Assembly: GCF_003367195.1 (NCBI RefSeq)
Contig: NZ_QRGO01000001.1
Coordinates: 482,501 to 546,500 of the forward strand
From: Undibacter mobilis
GTDB lineage: Bacteria; Pseudomonadota; Alphaproteobacteria; Rhizobiales; Xanthobacteraceae
Reading direction: 5' to 3'
Length of the DNA stretch: 64,000 bases
Positions 11,943 to 20,984 of this stretch are shown one piece after another (the first letter of the stretch is position 1; each line of letters starts with the position of its first letter). Under the pieces are notes generated by a model. It made no database searches. It was not told where the DNA came from and saw only the letters and a program-made list of their open reading frames with translations. The position numbers were made by a program, and so were the translations under genes.

Positions 11943-11996
11943 TGTTTAGCGAGTTGTTTAACGTGGCTGCAAGCCGGCCGGCTCAAATGACCACGA
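11943..11996 (-). promoter_or_regulatory. SAM-II riboswitch (metA motif) upstream of metX
   Basis: On the minus strand the sequence follows the SAM-II consensus: P1 strand CGTGG (from 11995), TCATTTGAGC, CCGGCCGGCTTGCAG, the closing CCACG, and the conserved 3' pseudoknot segment with CGCTAAA (about 11945-11952). SAM-II is an S-adenosylmethionine-binding H-type pseudoknot found mainly in Alphaproteobacteria before metA/metX/metZ genes. Here it precedes a T-run terminator by about 20 nt and metX by about 100 nt. A 35-nt core is identical to the copy upstream of metZ at 51151. Confidence 0.93.
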
Positions 11997-12005
11997 AGTG
12001 CCTTT

Positions 12006-12034
12006 TTCTTATTCCCCACCCCCGGCCGCGTCAA
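12006..12034 (-). promoter_or_regulatory. candidate promoter for the metX leader
   Basis: On the minus strand TTGACG (12029-12034) is followed after 17 bp by TAAGAA (12006-12011). Transcription would start about 5-10 nt later, just before the P1 stem of the SAM-II aptamer. The position is right for a riboswitch transcript. The -10 box matches the consensus only partly. Confidence 0.5.
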
Positions 12035-12125
12035 GCCGGGACCGCCGCCCCAAGGCCGGGTGGGCGCCGCCTTCGTCCCAACAAGGTTATGTTTTCTTTG
12101 CCTTTAAGGCCCGTCTTTCCTATCA

Positions 12126-12980
12126 ATGCCGCCCATGAGCACGCCGCCCAAACCCATCGACCTGACCGAACTCCGCAAGGAGATCGACCGCATCGACGAG
12201 TCCATGCACCAGCTCCTGATGGAGCGGGGCGACATCATCGATCGTCTGATCGAGGTCAAGAAAAGCCAGGAATCCGGCTCCGCCTTCCGCCCAATGCGCG
12301 AAGCGCAGATGATGCGCCGGCTCGCCGAGCGCCATAAAGGCATTCTGCCGCTCGATACCGTCGAGAGCATCTGGCGCGTCATCATCGCGACCTTCACCTA
12401 TGTGCAGCAGAACTTCTCCGCCCATGCCGACTTCTCGGCCGGCGACGCGCAAATGCGCGATTCTGCGCGATTTCATTTCGGCTTCACGGTGCCGCTGGTG
12501 CCGCATATGGGCGCGGCCGGCGTCGTCGCGGCGGTGTCGGAATCGCGCGGCGATCTCGGCCTCGTGCCGGTCATCTCCTCGGTCAGCGCCGGAGCATGGT
12601 GGACTGCGCTCGAATTCGACGCCGCACCGAAGATCATTGCCCGCCTGCCCTTCGTCGAGCGCCACGACCATCCGGCAGCGCTGCCGGTGTTCGTGATCTC
12701 CCGCGTCGCCGACGACGCCCGCGCCACCGAGGTCGAGGTCTGGAGCGTGCGCGTCTCGGGCTGGAGCGCCAAGGCGGCGCAGACCCTGACCACGCTGGCG
12801 GAGTTTCTGGCCGTGCCGGACCGCGCCTTCGACGGCGCGGCGCTTCTCGTCACCCTCCCGCAAGGCCAGAACATCCACGACATCGCCCAGCTGCTCGCCA
12901 AGGCCGGCGCCACCGTCCGCTCCATGGCTCTCGTCGGCAGCCACGCAACCCGCTATACGGTTGCCGCCGACAAGGCCTGA
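12126..12980 (+). CDS. chorismate mutase (AroQ-type) with C-terminal extra domain
   Basis: 284 residues. The first 95 or so form an AroQ chorismate mutase helix bundle ([16 protein letters not shown], the conserved R/K residues in [10 protein letters not shown], and [14 protein letters not shown] helix 3). This converts chorismate to prephenate. The remaining 190 residues (from about [11 protein letters not shown]) recall a degenerate prephenate dehydratase/periplasmic-binding fold ([13 protein letters not shown]), but I do not see the full catalytic TRF-type motif, so dehydratase activity is not claimed. Two starts are possible, ATG 12126 and ATG 12135. It sits just upstream of hisC and prephenate dehydrogenase, forming an aromatic amino-acid set. 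Confidence 0.88.
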   Translation: MPPMSTPPKPIDLTELRKEIDRIDESMHQLLMERGDIIDRLIEVKKSQESGSAFRPMREAQMMRRLAERHKGILPLDTVESIWRVIIATFTYVQQNFSAHADFSAGDAQMRDSARFHFGFTVPLVPHMGAAGVVAAVSESRGDLGLVPVISSVSAGAWWTALEFDAAPKIIARLPFVERHDHPAALPVFVISRVADDARATEVEVWSVRVSGWSAKAAQTLTTLAEFLAVPDRAFDGAALLVTLPQGQNIHDIAQLLAKAGATVRSMALVGSHATRYTVAADKA

Positions 12981-13023
12981 CGTCCGCCGCAGCGACGCCT
13001 CACCTCCAACTACGGCCAGAACC

Positions 13024-14127
13024 ATGACTGCAAACCGTCCCGTCCCGCGTCCCGGCGTGCTCGACATCGCGCCCTACGTTCCCGGCAAAAGCAGCGCCCC
13101 CGGCGTCGACAAGATCTACAAGCTGTCGTCGAACGAGAGCCCGCTGGGGCCGTCACCGAAAGCCGCCGCCGCCTATCAGGCCGCGGGCGCCAAGCTCGAG
13201 GATTATCCGGACGGCGCTGTCACCGAACTGCGCAACGCTATCGGCCGGGTTTATGGACTCGACCCGGCGCGTCTTGTCTGCGGCGCCGGCTCCGACGACC
13301 TGCTCAACATGTTGGCGCAAGCTTACCTGACCGACGGCGATGAAGTCGTGTACTCGCAGCACGGCTTCCTGATGTATCCGATCTATTCGCTCAGCCGCGG
13401 CGCCAAGCCGATCGCCGTGCCGGAGAAGAACTACACGGCCGACATCGACGCGCTTATCGCGGCGGTGACGCCGAAGACGCGCATCGTCTTCATCGCCAAC
13501 CCGAACAACCCGACCGGCACTTACGTTCCGTTCGACGAGATCAAGCGCCTGCACAAGGCGCTGCCGCCGAACGTCATCCTCGTGCTCGACGCTGCCTATG
13601 CCGAATACGTTCAGCGCAACGACTACGAGGCGGGCATCGAGTTGGTCGCGACGTCGGAGAACGTCGTCATGTGCCGCACCTTCTCCAAGATCCACGGCCT
13701 TGCCGCGATCCGTCTCGGCTGGCTCTACGGTCCGGAAAATATCGTCGATGTGCTTAACCGCGTGCGCAGCCCGTTCAACGTCAACGCGCCGGCGATCAAG
13801 GCCGGTGTCGCGGCCATCGAAGACGCCGCGCACCTGGAAAAGGCTGTCGCCCACAACAACCAGTGGCTTGCCTGGGTGAGCGACGAATTGACCAAGCTCG
13901 GCCTCACCGTGACGCCGAGTGTCGGCAACTTCGTGCTGATGCACTTCCCCGAGACCAAGGGCAAGACGGCGCCGGAAGCCGATGAGTTCCTGACGAAGCG
14001 CGGGATCATCCTGCGCCGCGTCGCCGGCTACGGCCTGCCGAATTGCCTGCGCATGACGATCGGCACCGAGGAAGCCAACAGGCTCGTCATTGCCGCGCTC
14101 AAGGACTTCCTGGGGAAAGCGGCGTGA
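13024..14127 (+). CDS. hisC: histidinol-phosphate / aromatic aminotransferase (HisC family)
   Basis: 367 residues from ATG 13024. A fold-type I PLP aminotransferase: N-terminal [13 protein letters not shown], the NPNNPTGT motif, the Asp in VLDAAYAEY that holds the PLP pyridine nitrogen, the Schiff-base lysine in TFSKIHGLA, and the RLGW motif. HisC makes histidinol phosphate, but HisC-family enzymes also transaminate phenylpyruvate, hydroxyphenylpyruvate or prephenate. Its position between chorismate mutase and prephenate dehydrogenase, with no his genes nearby, makes the aromatic role as likely. Its stop overlaps the next gene's start by 4 bp. Confidence 0.93.
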   Translation: MTANRPVPRPGVLDIAPYVPGKSSAPGVDKIYKLSSNESPLGPSPKAAAAYQAAGAKLEDYPDGAVTELRNAIGRVYGLDPARLVCGAGSDDLLNMLAQAYLTDGDEVVYSQHGFLMYPIYSLSRGAKPIAVPEKNYTADIDALIAAVTPKTRIVFIANPNNPTGTYVPFDEIKRLHKALPPNVILVLDAAYAEYVQRNDYEAGIELVATSENVVMCRTFSKIHGLAAIRLGWLYGPENIVDVLNRVRSPFNVNAPAIKAGVAAIEDAAHLEKAVAHNNQWLAWVSDELTKLGLTVTPSVGNFVLMHFPETKGKTAPEADEFLTKRGIILRRVAGYGLPNCLRMTIGTEEANRLVIAALKDFLGKAA

Positions 14128-15092
14128 GCAAACCTGCTCCTCTCTACAATCGGCTGGCGCTCATCGGCGTCGGCCTGATCGGCTCGTCGATCGCGCGTGC
14201 GGCGAAGGCGCAGGGCGCGGTCGGCTCGATCGTCGCCACCGCGCGCTCCGAGGCGACGCGCAAACGCGTTGCCGAACTCGGCCTGGCTGACCAAGTGGTC
14301 GAGACCGCCGCGGCCGCGGTCGAAGGCGCCGATCTGGTCATCGTCTGCACGCCCGTCGGCGTCTGCGGCGCTGTGGCGAAAGAAATTGCCCCACATCTGG
14401 CGCCAGGCGCCACCGTGTCCGATGTCGGCTCGGTAAAGGGTTCGATCGTGCGCGATATGGGTCCGCATATTCCCCAAGGCGTGCATTTCGTGCCCGCGCA
14501 TCCGGTGGCCGGCACCGAATATTCCGGCCCCGACGCCGGCTTTGCTGAACTGTTCGTCAACCGCTGGTGCATTCTCACACCGCCGCCGGGACAGAACCAG
14601 GCTGCGGTCGACAAGCTCGCGGCATTCTGGAAGCTCATCGGCGCCAATGTCGAAACCATGGCGCCGGATCACCACGATCTGGTGCTGGCGGTCACCAGCC
14701 ATCTACCGCACTTGATCGCCTATACAATTGTCGGCACGGCCGATGAGCTTGAGACGGTGACGCGCTCGGAAGTGCTGAAATTCTCCGCCGGCGGCTTCCG
14801 CGACTTCACCCGCATCGCCGCGTCCGACCCGACCATGTGGCGCGACATCTTCGTCACCAACAAGGACGCGGTGCTGGAGATGCTCGGCCGCTTCAATGAA
14901 GACATCGCCTTGCTGACCAAGGCGATCCGCAATGGCGACGGCGACACTTTGTTCGAGCACTTCACGCGGACGCGCGCGATCCGCAAGGGCATCGTGCAGA
15001 TCGGCCAGGATTCGCCGGCACCCGACTTCGGCCGCGGCCATCAGACCCTGCCGCCCGAGCCACTGCCGAAACCTTACGCATCGGACGAGTAA
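14124..15092 (+). CDS. prephenate/arogenate dehydrogenase family protein
   Basis: 322 residues from GTG 14124, which overlaps the hisC stop as GTGA, so translation is probably coupled. The N-terminal Rossmann motif GVGLIGSS binds NAD(P). The helical C-terminal dimerisation domain includes [10 protein letters not shown] (catalytic His region) and [16 protein letters not shown]. These enzymes oxidatively decarboxylate prephenate or arogenate on the way to tyrosine. Length and motifs match the TyrC/cyclohexadienyl dehydrogenase type without a fused ACT or mutase domain. Convergent with the LysE gene, whose stop follows immediately. Confidence 0.93.
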   Translation: MSKPAPLYNRLALIGVGLIGSSIARAAKAQGAVGSIVATARSEATRKRVAELGLADQVVETAAAAVEGADLVIVCTPVGVCGAVAKEIAPHLAPGATVSDVGSVKGSIVRDMGPHIPQGVHFVPAHPVAGTEYSGPDAGFAELFVNRWCILTPPPGQNQAAVDKLAAFWKLIGANVETMAPDHHDLVLAVTSHLPHLIAYTIVGTADELETVTRSEVLKFSAGGFRDFTRIAASDPTMWRDIFVTNKDAVLEMLGRFNEDIALLTKAIRNGDGDTLFEHFTRTRAIRKGIVQIGQDSPAPDFGRGHQTLPPEPLPKPYASDE

Positions 15093-15704
15093 TTACCGTT
15101 CTGCGAGCGCCAGCCGCGCGCCGAGCAGCACGAAGGCGGCGGCGAAGGTTCGACGCATCCAGGTCATGACGCCCGGCCTCGTGACGACGCGATCGCGGAT
15201 CGCGCCGGCGAACAGGCCGTAGACGACAAAGACTGCGAAGGTCATCAACATGAATACGGCGCTCAATTCGAGCATCAGCGCCACCGGATTCGGTTCGTCG
15301 GCGGCGACAAAAAGCGGCAGGAACGCGAGAAAAAAGATCGACAGCTTCGGATTGAGGATGTTGATCAAAAAGCCCTTGATGGCGATACCGATCGGCGGAC
15401 GCTGGTCGCCTTCCTTCGAAACGCTCAGCACGCCATGTTCTCGTAGCGCGCTCCACGCCATGTAGAGCAAATAGGCGCAGCCGGCATATTTGAAGATCTG
15501 GAAGGCGAGCGCGCTGGTGTGCAACAGCGCAGCAAGCCCGAGAATGGCGGCTGCGATATGCGGCACGATGCCAAGCGTGCAGCCGAAGGCGGCAGCGATG
15601 CTGGCGCGCGAGCCCCGCGACAGCCCGATCGCCAGCGTGTACAGCACGCCGGTGCCAGGCGAGACGACAACGATGAAGGATGTGATGAGGAATTCGAGCG
15701 TCAT
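15093..15704 (-). CDS. LysE/RhtB family exporter
   Basis: About 203 residues from ATG 15704 (MTLEFLITSFIVV). An ORF extension to 15737 adds a hydrophilic leader that spoils the first membrane helix. Six hydrophobic segments and the N-terminal SPGTGVLYTLAIGLSRG motif mark the LysE/RhtB amino-acid and metabolite efflux family. The NPKLSIFFLAFLP motif in the middle is also typical. The substrate cannot be read from sequence. It sits tail to tail with the dehydrogenase gene without any intervening base. Confidence 0.9.
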   Translation of the reverse strand: MTLEFLITSFIVVVSPGTGVLYTLAIGLSRGSRASIAAAFGCTLGIVPHIAAAILGLAALLHTSALAFQIFKYAGCAYLLYMAWSALREHGVLSVSKEGDQRPPIGIAIKGFLINILNPKLSIFFLAFLPLFVAADEPNPVALMLELSAVFMLMTFAVFVVYGLFAGAIRDRVVTRPGVMTWMRRTFAAAFVLLGARLALAER

Positions 15705-15773
15705 CGCAACACCTTTCCAGCCGGAATGATACCGCACGGCGTAACCGCGGCGCCACCCGATTTCTGACAGTGC

Positions 15774-16901
15774 CTAGAACAGCGGCGGCATCTCGCCGAC
15801 CGGGATAGGCCCGAGATAAACGCGGCCTTCGTCGACACGCAGCGGCAGCGCCACCGCCGGCCGGCCCTCGAGCGTGGTCTGCTGGCCGAGCATGTTGATG
15901 CCGGCGGACAAATTGGCGCCGACCTGCTGCTTGGCGGCCTGGCCGAGCCCCGGCGAAAAGCGGTCGAGCGCGTTGGCGAGTTTGTCCATCGACGGCGAGG
16001 CCTGCACCAGGTTCTGCGCGTCGATGGATTTCAGGAACGGCTCGAGCCCGGCCACGGTCAGGCGCAACTGGCCTTGCAGCCGCCCGTTCGCATTGATCGT
16101 CAGCGTGCCGGAGCCGACGGCCAGTGTCTCGCCCTGCACCACACGCGCCTCGGTCACCTCGACCTTGCCGCCATTGGCGGCAATCTCCTGGAAGCGCTCG
16201 GGCCACGGCTTCGGCGCAAAGTCGTTGAGGCCACGCAGCACCATGTCGGCCACGGCGTCGACGGGCTGCGCCGACAAGGCGCGTATGCCGGGCGCAAAGG
16301 CGCCTGTGGTGCGCAAGGCGACCTCGACCACCGGCTTTTGCGTGATCATGCCTTCGATGAGGCGGCCGTGCAGCTCGAGATGCTCGGCGCGCAGCAGAGG
16401 CCGCGCATTGCCGTTATCGACGGCGTCGACCGCCGGCCGCTCGAATGACAACGATAGGCGCTCCGGCCGCGTTGGCGTGCCACGCAGACTCGATTGAAAG
16501 AGCTTCCAGTTGACGGTCAGCTCCGCCGGACCGCCGGGCGCGGATACCGAGAGCGGCCCATGGTATTCGCCGATCAGCAAGGTCGGGTCATAAACCTGGG
16601 AGACCAAAGTCACGGCTTTGGTCTTCATCTCGAAGGGGATGCGGCTGCTCTTGATCTGCGCGACCGCGTCGCTGCACCTGAATTCGAAACGGAACGGAAA
16701 ACCGCCGAGGTCCTCGGTGCCGCAGGTGAAGGTACGGCCGGACTTGGCCTCGCGCGCGCGCCAGCCCGCGAGCATATCCTGCGCCTTGCCCGCCGCCACA
16801 TACCAGAAGGCCGACCAGCCGCCGATCAGCGGGGCGACCAGAACGATCAGTACGATATAGCGCCGCGACGACGAACGGCGGGATGGCGATTCGAGGGACA
16901 T
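15774..16901 (-). CDS. DUF2125 domain-containing protein
   Basis: 375 residues with one N-terminal transmembrane segment (about 14-32, YIVLIVLVAPLIGGWSAFWYV) followed by a large exported beta-rich domain. The pattern of CGTEDLGGFPFRFEFRCS near residue 60 and repeated strands matches DUF2125, a family widespread in Alphaproteobacteria and of unknown function. The architecture resembles AsmA/YdgA-like envelope proteins, but that is only a structural guess. The C-terminus DEGRVYLGPIPVGEMPPLF is the usual family ending. No partner genes adjoin closely. Confidence 0.85.
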   Translation of the reverse strand: MSLESPSRRSSSRRYIVLIVLVAPLIGGWSAFWYVAAGKAQDMLAGWRAREAKSGRTFTCGTEDLGGFPFRFEFRCSDAVAQIKSSRIPFEMKTKAVTLVSQVYDPTLLIGEYHGPLSVSAPGGPAELTVNWKLFQSSLRGTPTRPERLSLSFERPAVDAVDNGNARPLLRAEHLELHGRLIEGMITQKPVVEVALRTTGAFAPGIRALSAQPVDAVADMVLRGLNDFAPKPWPERFQEIAANGGKVEVTEARVVQGETLAVGSGTLTINANGRLQGQLRLTVAGLEPFLKSIDAQNLVQASPSMDKLANALDRFSPGLGQAAKQQVGANLSAGINMLGQQTTLEGRPAVALPLRVDEGRVYLGPIPVGEMPPLF

Positions 16902-17127
16902 GGCGTGATCGAAAAACCTGTCAAATGCGGCGGTTTAACGCCTCGCTTCGGAAGGCGACGCAGCGCCGCCGTTGTGCGCAGGATCATACGCGAAGGCAAG
17001 GGGCGAACGCGCCGCACCGCCTAAAGTTTCCTGCAGAGCCCCAGTGCGGCCCGCCCCATTGCGCCTGGGCCGGTAGACTGCTACGCGCCCGGCCCGGTCT
17101 GGACCATTTCCGGCACACTTGGCAGCA

Positions 17128-17676
17128 ATGACGGCGCCTTCCGACGACAGCGGCGATCTTTGGGTCTTCGCCTATGGCTCCCTGATGTGGCGCCCCGGTT
17201 TCGAAGCCGTGGAACGGCGCAAGGCGCGCCTCGTCGGCGCCCACCGCGCACTTTGCGTCTACTCCTTCGTTCATCGCGGCACGCCGGAAAAGCCGGGTCT
17301 GGTTCTCGGGCTCGATCGTGGTGGCAACTGCCGCGGCATCGCCTATCGGGTTGCCGCCGACAAGCGCGAGCAGACGATCGCTTATTTGCGCGAGCGCGAG
17401 CAGGTGACGATGGTCTATCTCGAAGCCTGGCGGCAGGTCTGGCTCGATGACGACCCGCGCGAGAGCGTGCGCGCGCTCTGCTACATCGTCGATCGCGGTC
17501 ACGAGCAATATGCCGGACAACTCTCCGCCGCCGAGCAGTTGCATTACTGCCGGCAGGGCCATGGCCGCTCGGGCGCCAACCGCGACTACGTGATCGCCAC
17601 CGTCGAAGAGTTGGAGGCCATGGGCGTGCGTGACCGCGGGCTGCATCTCCTGGCGCAGCAGCTCAAAGGCAACTGA
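17128..17676 (+). CDS. gamma-glutamylcyclotransferase (ChaC-like)
   Basis: About 182 residues from ATG 17128; a TTG nine bases upstream is less likely. The signature FAYGSLMWRPGF near the N-terminus forms the substrate-binding loop of the GGCT/ChaC fold. A conserved Glu in the LEAWRQVW neighbourhood and a VDRGHEQYAG segment complete it. ChaC-type enzymes cleave the gamma-glutamyl group of glutathione to 5-oxoproline and Cys-Gly. It is a single gene convergent with plsC (3-bp gap). Confidence 0.9.
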   Translation: MTAPSDDSGDLWVFAYGSLMWRPGFEAVERRKARLVGAHRALCVYSFVHRGTPEKPGLVLGLDRGGNCRGIAYRVAADKREQTIAYLREREQVTMVYLEAWRQVWLDDDPRESVRALCYIVDRGHEQYAGQLSAAEQLHYCRQGHGRSGANRDYVIATVEELEAMGVRDRGLHLLAQQLKGN

Positions 17677-17679
17677 GGG

Positions 17680-18414
17680 TTATTCGCTCCGCCCTAATTC
17701 GCGGCGACCTTCCTCGATCAGCCGGGCGGTGGCCGTTTCAATCTCCTCCTGCAGCCGGGCGAAGAATTCGTTCTGAGGCAGCCCGGCCGGAATGACGTCG
17801 AGAAACTCGACGACAACCGTTCCCGGGTAGCGCAGCAGGCTGCGGCGCGGCCAGAACAGGCCGGAGTTCAAGGCAACCGGCTGGCATGGCACGCCGGCGC
17901 CTGCATAGAGATGCGCAACGCCGAATTTATAACGCGGCTCCGCGCCGGCCGCGCGCCGCGTGCCTTCCGGGAAAATGATGAGCTGGCGATTCTGCATGAG
18001 CTCGTAGTGCGCCCGCGCGGTCATGGCCCGCAGCGCCGCCGCGCCGCCGCCGCGATCGACCGGGACCATGCGGCCCTTGATGGTGAACCAGCCGAACAGC
18101 GGAATCCATTGCAGCTCGCGCTTGAGAATGAACACCGGATTGGGAAACAGCGTCACCAGCGTGAAGGTCTCCCAGGCCGACTGATGCTTGGAAGCGACAA
18201 GCAGCGGCCCCTGCGGGATCTTGTCGCGTCCACGGATCTCGATCTTCACGCCGGCGATCACGCGCAGCAGCCAGAGATTGATCCGGCCCCAGATGCGGGC
18301 GATTTCGACGATGCCCCAATAGGGCATCAGAAATGTCGGCAGCGCGAGCACGAGCCAGATCGCGGTATTCAGATAGAAAGCGATGTTGAAGAGGACGGAG
18401 CGGATGAGAAGCAC
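17680..18414 (-). CDS. 1-acyl-sn-glycerol-3-phosphate acyltransferase (PlsC-like)
   Basis: 244 residues with an N-terminal membrane segment. The acyltransferase motifs are KHQSAWE (H-X4-E, where the textbook motif is H-X4-D), FPEGTRR, and a downstream VPCQPVALNSG block. It would acylate lysophosphatidic acid to phosphatidic acid at the inner membrane. The E variant is common among alphaproteobacterial PlsC homologues as I remember them, so I read it as functional. It lies 12 bp downstream of ydcF, in a unit with ftsE-ftsX-ydcF. Confidence 0.92.
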   Translation of the reverse strand: MLLIRSVLFNIAFYLNTAIWLVLALPTFLMPYWGIVEIARIWGRINLWLLRVIAGVKIEIRGRDKIPQGPLLVASKHQSAWETFTLVTLFPNPVFILKRELQWIPLFGWFTIKGRMVPVDRGGGAAALRAMTARAHYELMQNRQLIIFPEGTRRAAGAEPRYKFGVAHLYAGAGVPCQPVALNSGLFWPRRSLLRYPGTVVVEFLDVIPAGLPQNEFFARLQEEIETATARLIEEGRRELGRSE

Positions 18415-18426
18415 AGGCCGTGGTCC

Positions 18427-19038
18427 TTACGAATTGATATCGGGGTCGACGCCCATGCGCACGAGCGCGAACAGGTATTTCAGGTACTCGGCAACAAGGA
18501 AGCGTGTGGTGCCCAAGCTTTCCCACCATGGCTCGGTACGCACCTTTTCGGAAATGACCGGATAGGCGATCAGCGTCACGTCGGGCAGCTGATGCGCGAT
18601 CTCGGCCATGGCGCGCGGCATGTGCCAGTTCGACGTCACGATGATCAGCGATGTGAAATTATGTTCGCGTGTCCAGCGTTTCGTCTCCAGCGCATTGCCG
18701 AAAGTGTTAAGCGCCGAGCGGTCGAGGTCGATACAGCAGTCGAAATATTTCGAGTAGAGCGGGGTCAGCCGCGCGATCTCGGTCGCGGAGGTGGCGCGAT
18801 GCACGCCGGTGATGAGCAGGCGCTTGCCGCGTTCGGAGGCCAGAAGCTCGATGGCATCCGGGATACGCGCAGCAGCACCGGTCAGGACGACGATGCCGTC
18901 CGCCTTGCGGCCCAGATTCACCTCGCCGTCCGCGATCTGGGCGGCAAACCAGAAGAAGCCACCGGTCAGCGCCAGCGCGCCGACGATCGCGACGGTCATG
19001 GTCAGAAAACCGATCCAGCGGACGAAACCAGCGAACAT
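18427..19038 (-). CDS. YdcF family (DUF218) membrane protein
   Basis: 203 residues with an N-terminal membrane helix (about 9-35) and a periplasmic DUF218 domain. The domain contains ADGIVVLTG, RLLITGVH, DRSALNTFGNA and LIIVTSNWHMPRA, a typical set for the YdcF/SanA/ElyC family. ElyC and SanA affect envelope barrier function and peptidoglycan-precursor use, but the reaction is unknown. Position between ftsX and plsC fits an envelope role. Confidence 0.9.
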   Translation of the reverse strand: MFAGFVRWIGFLTMTVAIVGALALTGGFFWFAAQIADGEVNLGRKADGIVVLTGAAARIPDAIELLASERGKRLLITGVHRATSATEIARLTPLYSKYFDCCIDLDRSALNTFGNALETKRWTREHNFTSLIIVTSNWHMPRAMAEIAHQLPDVTLIAYPVISEKVRTEPWWESLGTTRFLVAEYLKYLFALVRMGVDPDINS

Positions 19039-19131
19039 TGCTTACCGAAATCCGTTCAAACCGGGGACGGCATAGCACTATTGGCCTGCCGTGATCTACG
19101 CGCAAAACCGGCCTAGAAAACCCCTTGAAAT

Positions 19132-20097
19132 CTAGTCGATCGCGTCGAGCGTGCTGTTGACGGTGCGCCGGGAGGTCAGCGCGGTCACGACGGCGCTGAG
19201 TACGATCTGGGCGAGCACGGCAATATAGCCAAAGAATCCCAGTGAAAACGAACCGAAGAGCGCCGCGCTCTGGTCACCGCCGGCGGTGCCGGTGGTGAAG
19301 CGGCCGATCAATGCGGCGAGCGCAAAGAGCAGCACCGCGACGCCACCGCCGATCATACCGCCCTGCAGACCCATGACGAGGAAGTGGCGCTGGAAGTGAC
19401 CGGCAATGAAGTTGTTCTTGGCACCGACCAGATGCAACACTTCAATGACGTTCCTGTTCGTCGCCATGGCGCCGCGCGTGGCGAAGGTGACGGACAGTAC
19501 CGTCGCAGCCAGCATCAGGATCAGGATGACGACGCCGCCGGCGACGACCGAACTGGCCATGGCGCGCATGCGGTCGATCCAGCCACGGTGGTCGTCGAGC
19601 GTCGCGCCGGCCGCCTGATCGATCAGCAGGCGATTGAGCCGTGCCATATCAACGGTCTCGCCGGATGCGAGACGCACCACGATCAGCCGCGGCACAGGCA
19701 GATCGCCGAGGCTCAGGCCGCTGCCCAGCCAGGGCTCGAGCAGTTTCGATGACTCTTCCTTCGAGAACACGCGCACGTCGGCGATGCCGGGGAAGGCCTT
19801 GGCGATCGCCGCGGCCTTGGCCACCGTCGCATCGGTATCGCGGCCGGGCGCCGGCACGACCTGGATGGTCACCTCGCGCGCTACATCGGACTGCCATTCG
19901 CTGGCGGCCTGTCCGACCAAGATCACCGCGCCGGTGGTCAGCGAGGCCAGGAAAGTCATGATGGCGACGACGGCGATCAGCGCACGCCCGGCGATCGAAT
20001 TGCGCGGCACCACCGGTGTCTCGAAACGCGGCCGCGCCGGTACCGCGAAACGCTGCGGCGTTGCCGTGTCGGCATCGATGTCGTCGGCAACGGCCAT
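19132..20097 (-). CDS. ftsX: cell division ABC transporter permease FtsX
   Basis: About 321 residues from ATG 20097; a longer in-frame ORF to 20370 overlaps ftsE and is rejected. Four membrane segments: one after an N-terminal tail (about 40-65), then three toward the C-terminus, with the periplasmic loop between the first and second (EVTIQVVPAPGRD to QAAGATLDDHRG) as in FtsX. FtsEX couples ATP use to activation of peptidoglycan hydrolases at the septum. It begins 5 bp downstream of the ftsE stop. Confidence 0.95.
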   Translation of the reverse strand: MAVADDIDADTATPQRFAVPARPRFETPVVPRNSIAGRALIAVVAIMTFLASLTTGAVILVGQAASEWQSDVAREVTIQVVPAPGRDTDATVAKAAAIAKAFPGIADVRVFSKEESSKLLEPWLGSGLSLGDLPVPRLIVVRLASGETVDMARLNRLLIDQAAGATLDDHRGWIDRMRAMASSVVAGGVVILILMLAATVLSVTFATRGAMATNRNVIEVLHLVGAKNNFIAGHFQRHFLVMGLQGGMIGGGVAVLLFALAALIGRFTTGTAGGDQSAALFGSFSLGFFGYIAVLAQIVLSAVVTALTSRRTVNSTLDAID

Positions 20098-20102
20098 GGC
20101 GA

Positions 20103-20762
20103 TCAGTCGTAAATGTGCAGCCGGCCGTCGTGCAGCACGAGCCGGCGGGCGTCGTATTGATCCATCAGCGCGATGTCGTGCGTCGCGATGACGACCGACG
20201 TGCCCGATTTGTTGAGTTCGATGAACAGCCGCAACAGGCGCTGGGCCAGCGGCGGATCGACATTGCCGGTCGGCTCGTCGGCGAGCAGCAGTTGCGGGCG
20301 GGCGATCACGGCGCGGGCGATGGCGGCGCGCTGCTTTTCGCCGCCGGACAGGACCGGCGGCAGCGCCCACATGCGATCGCCCAGATCGACCCAGTTCAAC
20401 AGCTCGATCACCTCGTCGCGATAGCTCTCTTCGGGACGGCCCATCACGCGCAGCGGCAGGGCCACATTCTCGTAAGTGGTCATGTGATCGAGCAGCCGGA
20501 AATCCTGGAACACGATGCCGATGCGCCGGCGCAAGGTCGCCACCGCATCCTTGGACAATGTCGCGACATCATGGCCGAACTGCGTGATCAGGCCGCGTGT
20601 GGGCCTGAGCGACAGGAACAACAGCTTCAGGAGGGAGGTCTTGCCGGCCCCCGAGGGCCCGGTGAGGAACTGGAAGGAATGCGGCTCGATGCGGAAGGTG
20701 AGGTCGCGCAGAACCTCGGGCCCGAGCCCATAGCGCAATCCCACATTTTCGAATCGGACCAA
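20103..20762 (-). CDS. ftsE: cell division ATP-binding protein FtsE
   Basis: 219 residues, the usual FtsE size. Walker A GPSGAGKTS, Q-loop in FQDFRLLDH, signature LSGGEKQR, Walker B LLLADEPTGN, switch His in VVIATHD. It is the first gene of the minus-strand ftsE-ftsX-ydcF-plsC run and is divergent from the zinc-ribbon gene. The LSGGEKQR signature and an FQDFRLL Q-loop, characteristic of FtsE, and the partner ftsX make the assignment firm. Confidence 0.96.
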   Translation of the reverse strand: MVRFENVGLRYGLGPEVLRDLTFRIEPHSFQFLTGPSGAGKTSLLKLLFLSLRPTRGLITQFGHDVATLSKDAVATLRRRIGIVFQDFRLLDHMTTYENVALPLRVMGRPEESYRDEVIELLNWVDLGDRMWALPPVLSGGEKQRAAIARAVIARPQLLLADEPTGNVDPPLAQRLLRLFIELNKSGTSVVIATHDIALMDQYDARRLVLHDGRLHIYD

Positions 20763-20984
20763 GCCGGCCTCCGCTGCTGCCGTTTCTTCTGCTGCCGCGA
20801 GCCCGGCCCTGAGCCCCCAAAGGGCCGGTCACATCCCGTTAGACCCTGCTTTTTACAGGAGAATCAACGAGCCACCATAGGCCGCACCGGCGGTTTTGGC
20901 CCTTTAAGCCGGTATCTCATGGTTTCCGGTCCATTAACGGTCGGCTGTTAGGGTCGGAACCGCAATAAAACGCTGCAGAACCGT

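Noticed and set aside
19132..20370. long 412-residue form of FtsX
   Set aside because: The extra N-terminal 91 residues are antisense-like Arg-rich sequence overlapping ftsE; the ATG at 20097 gives a normal FtsX.
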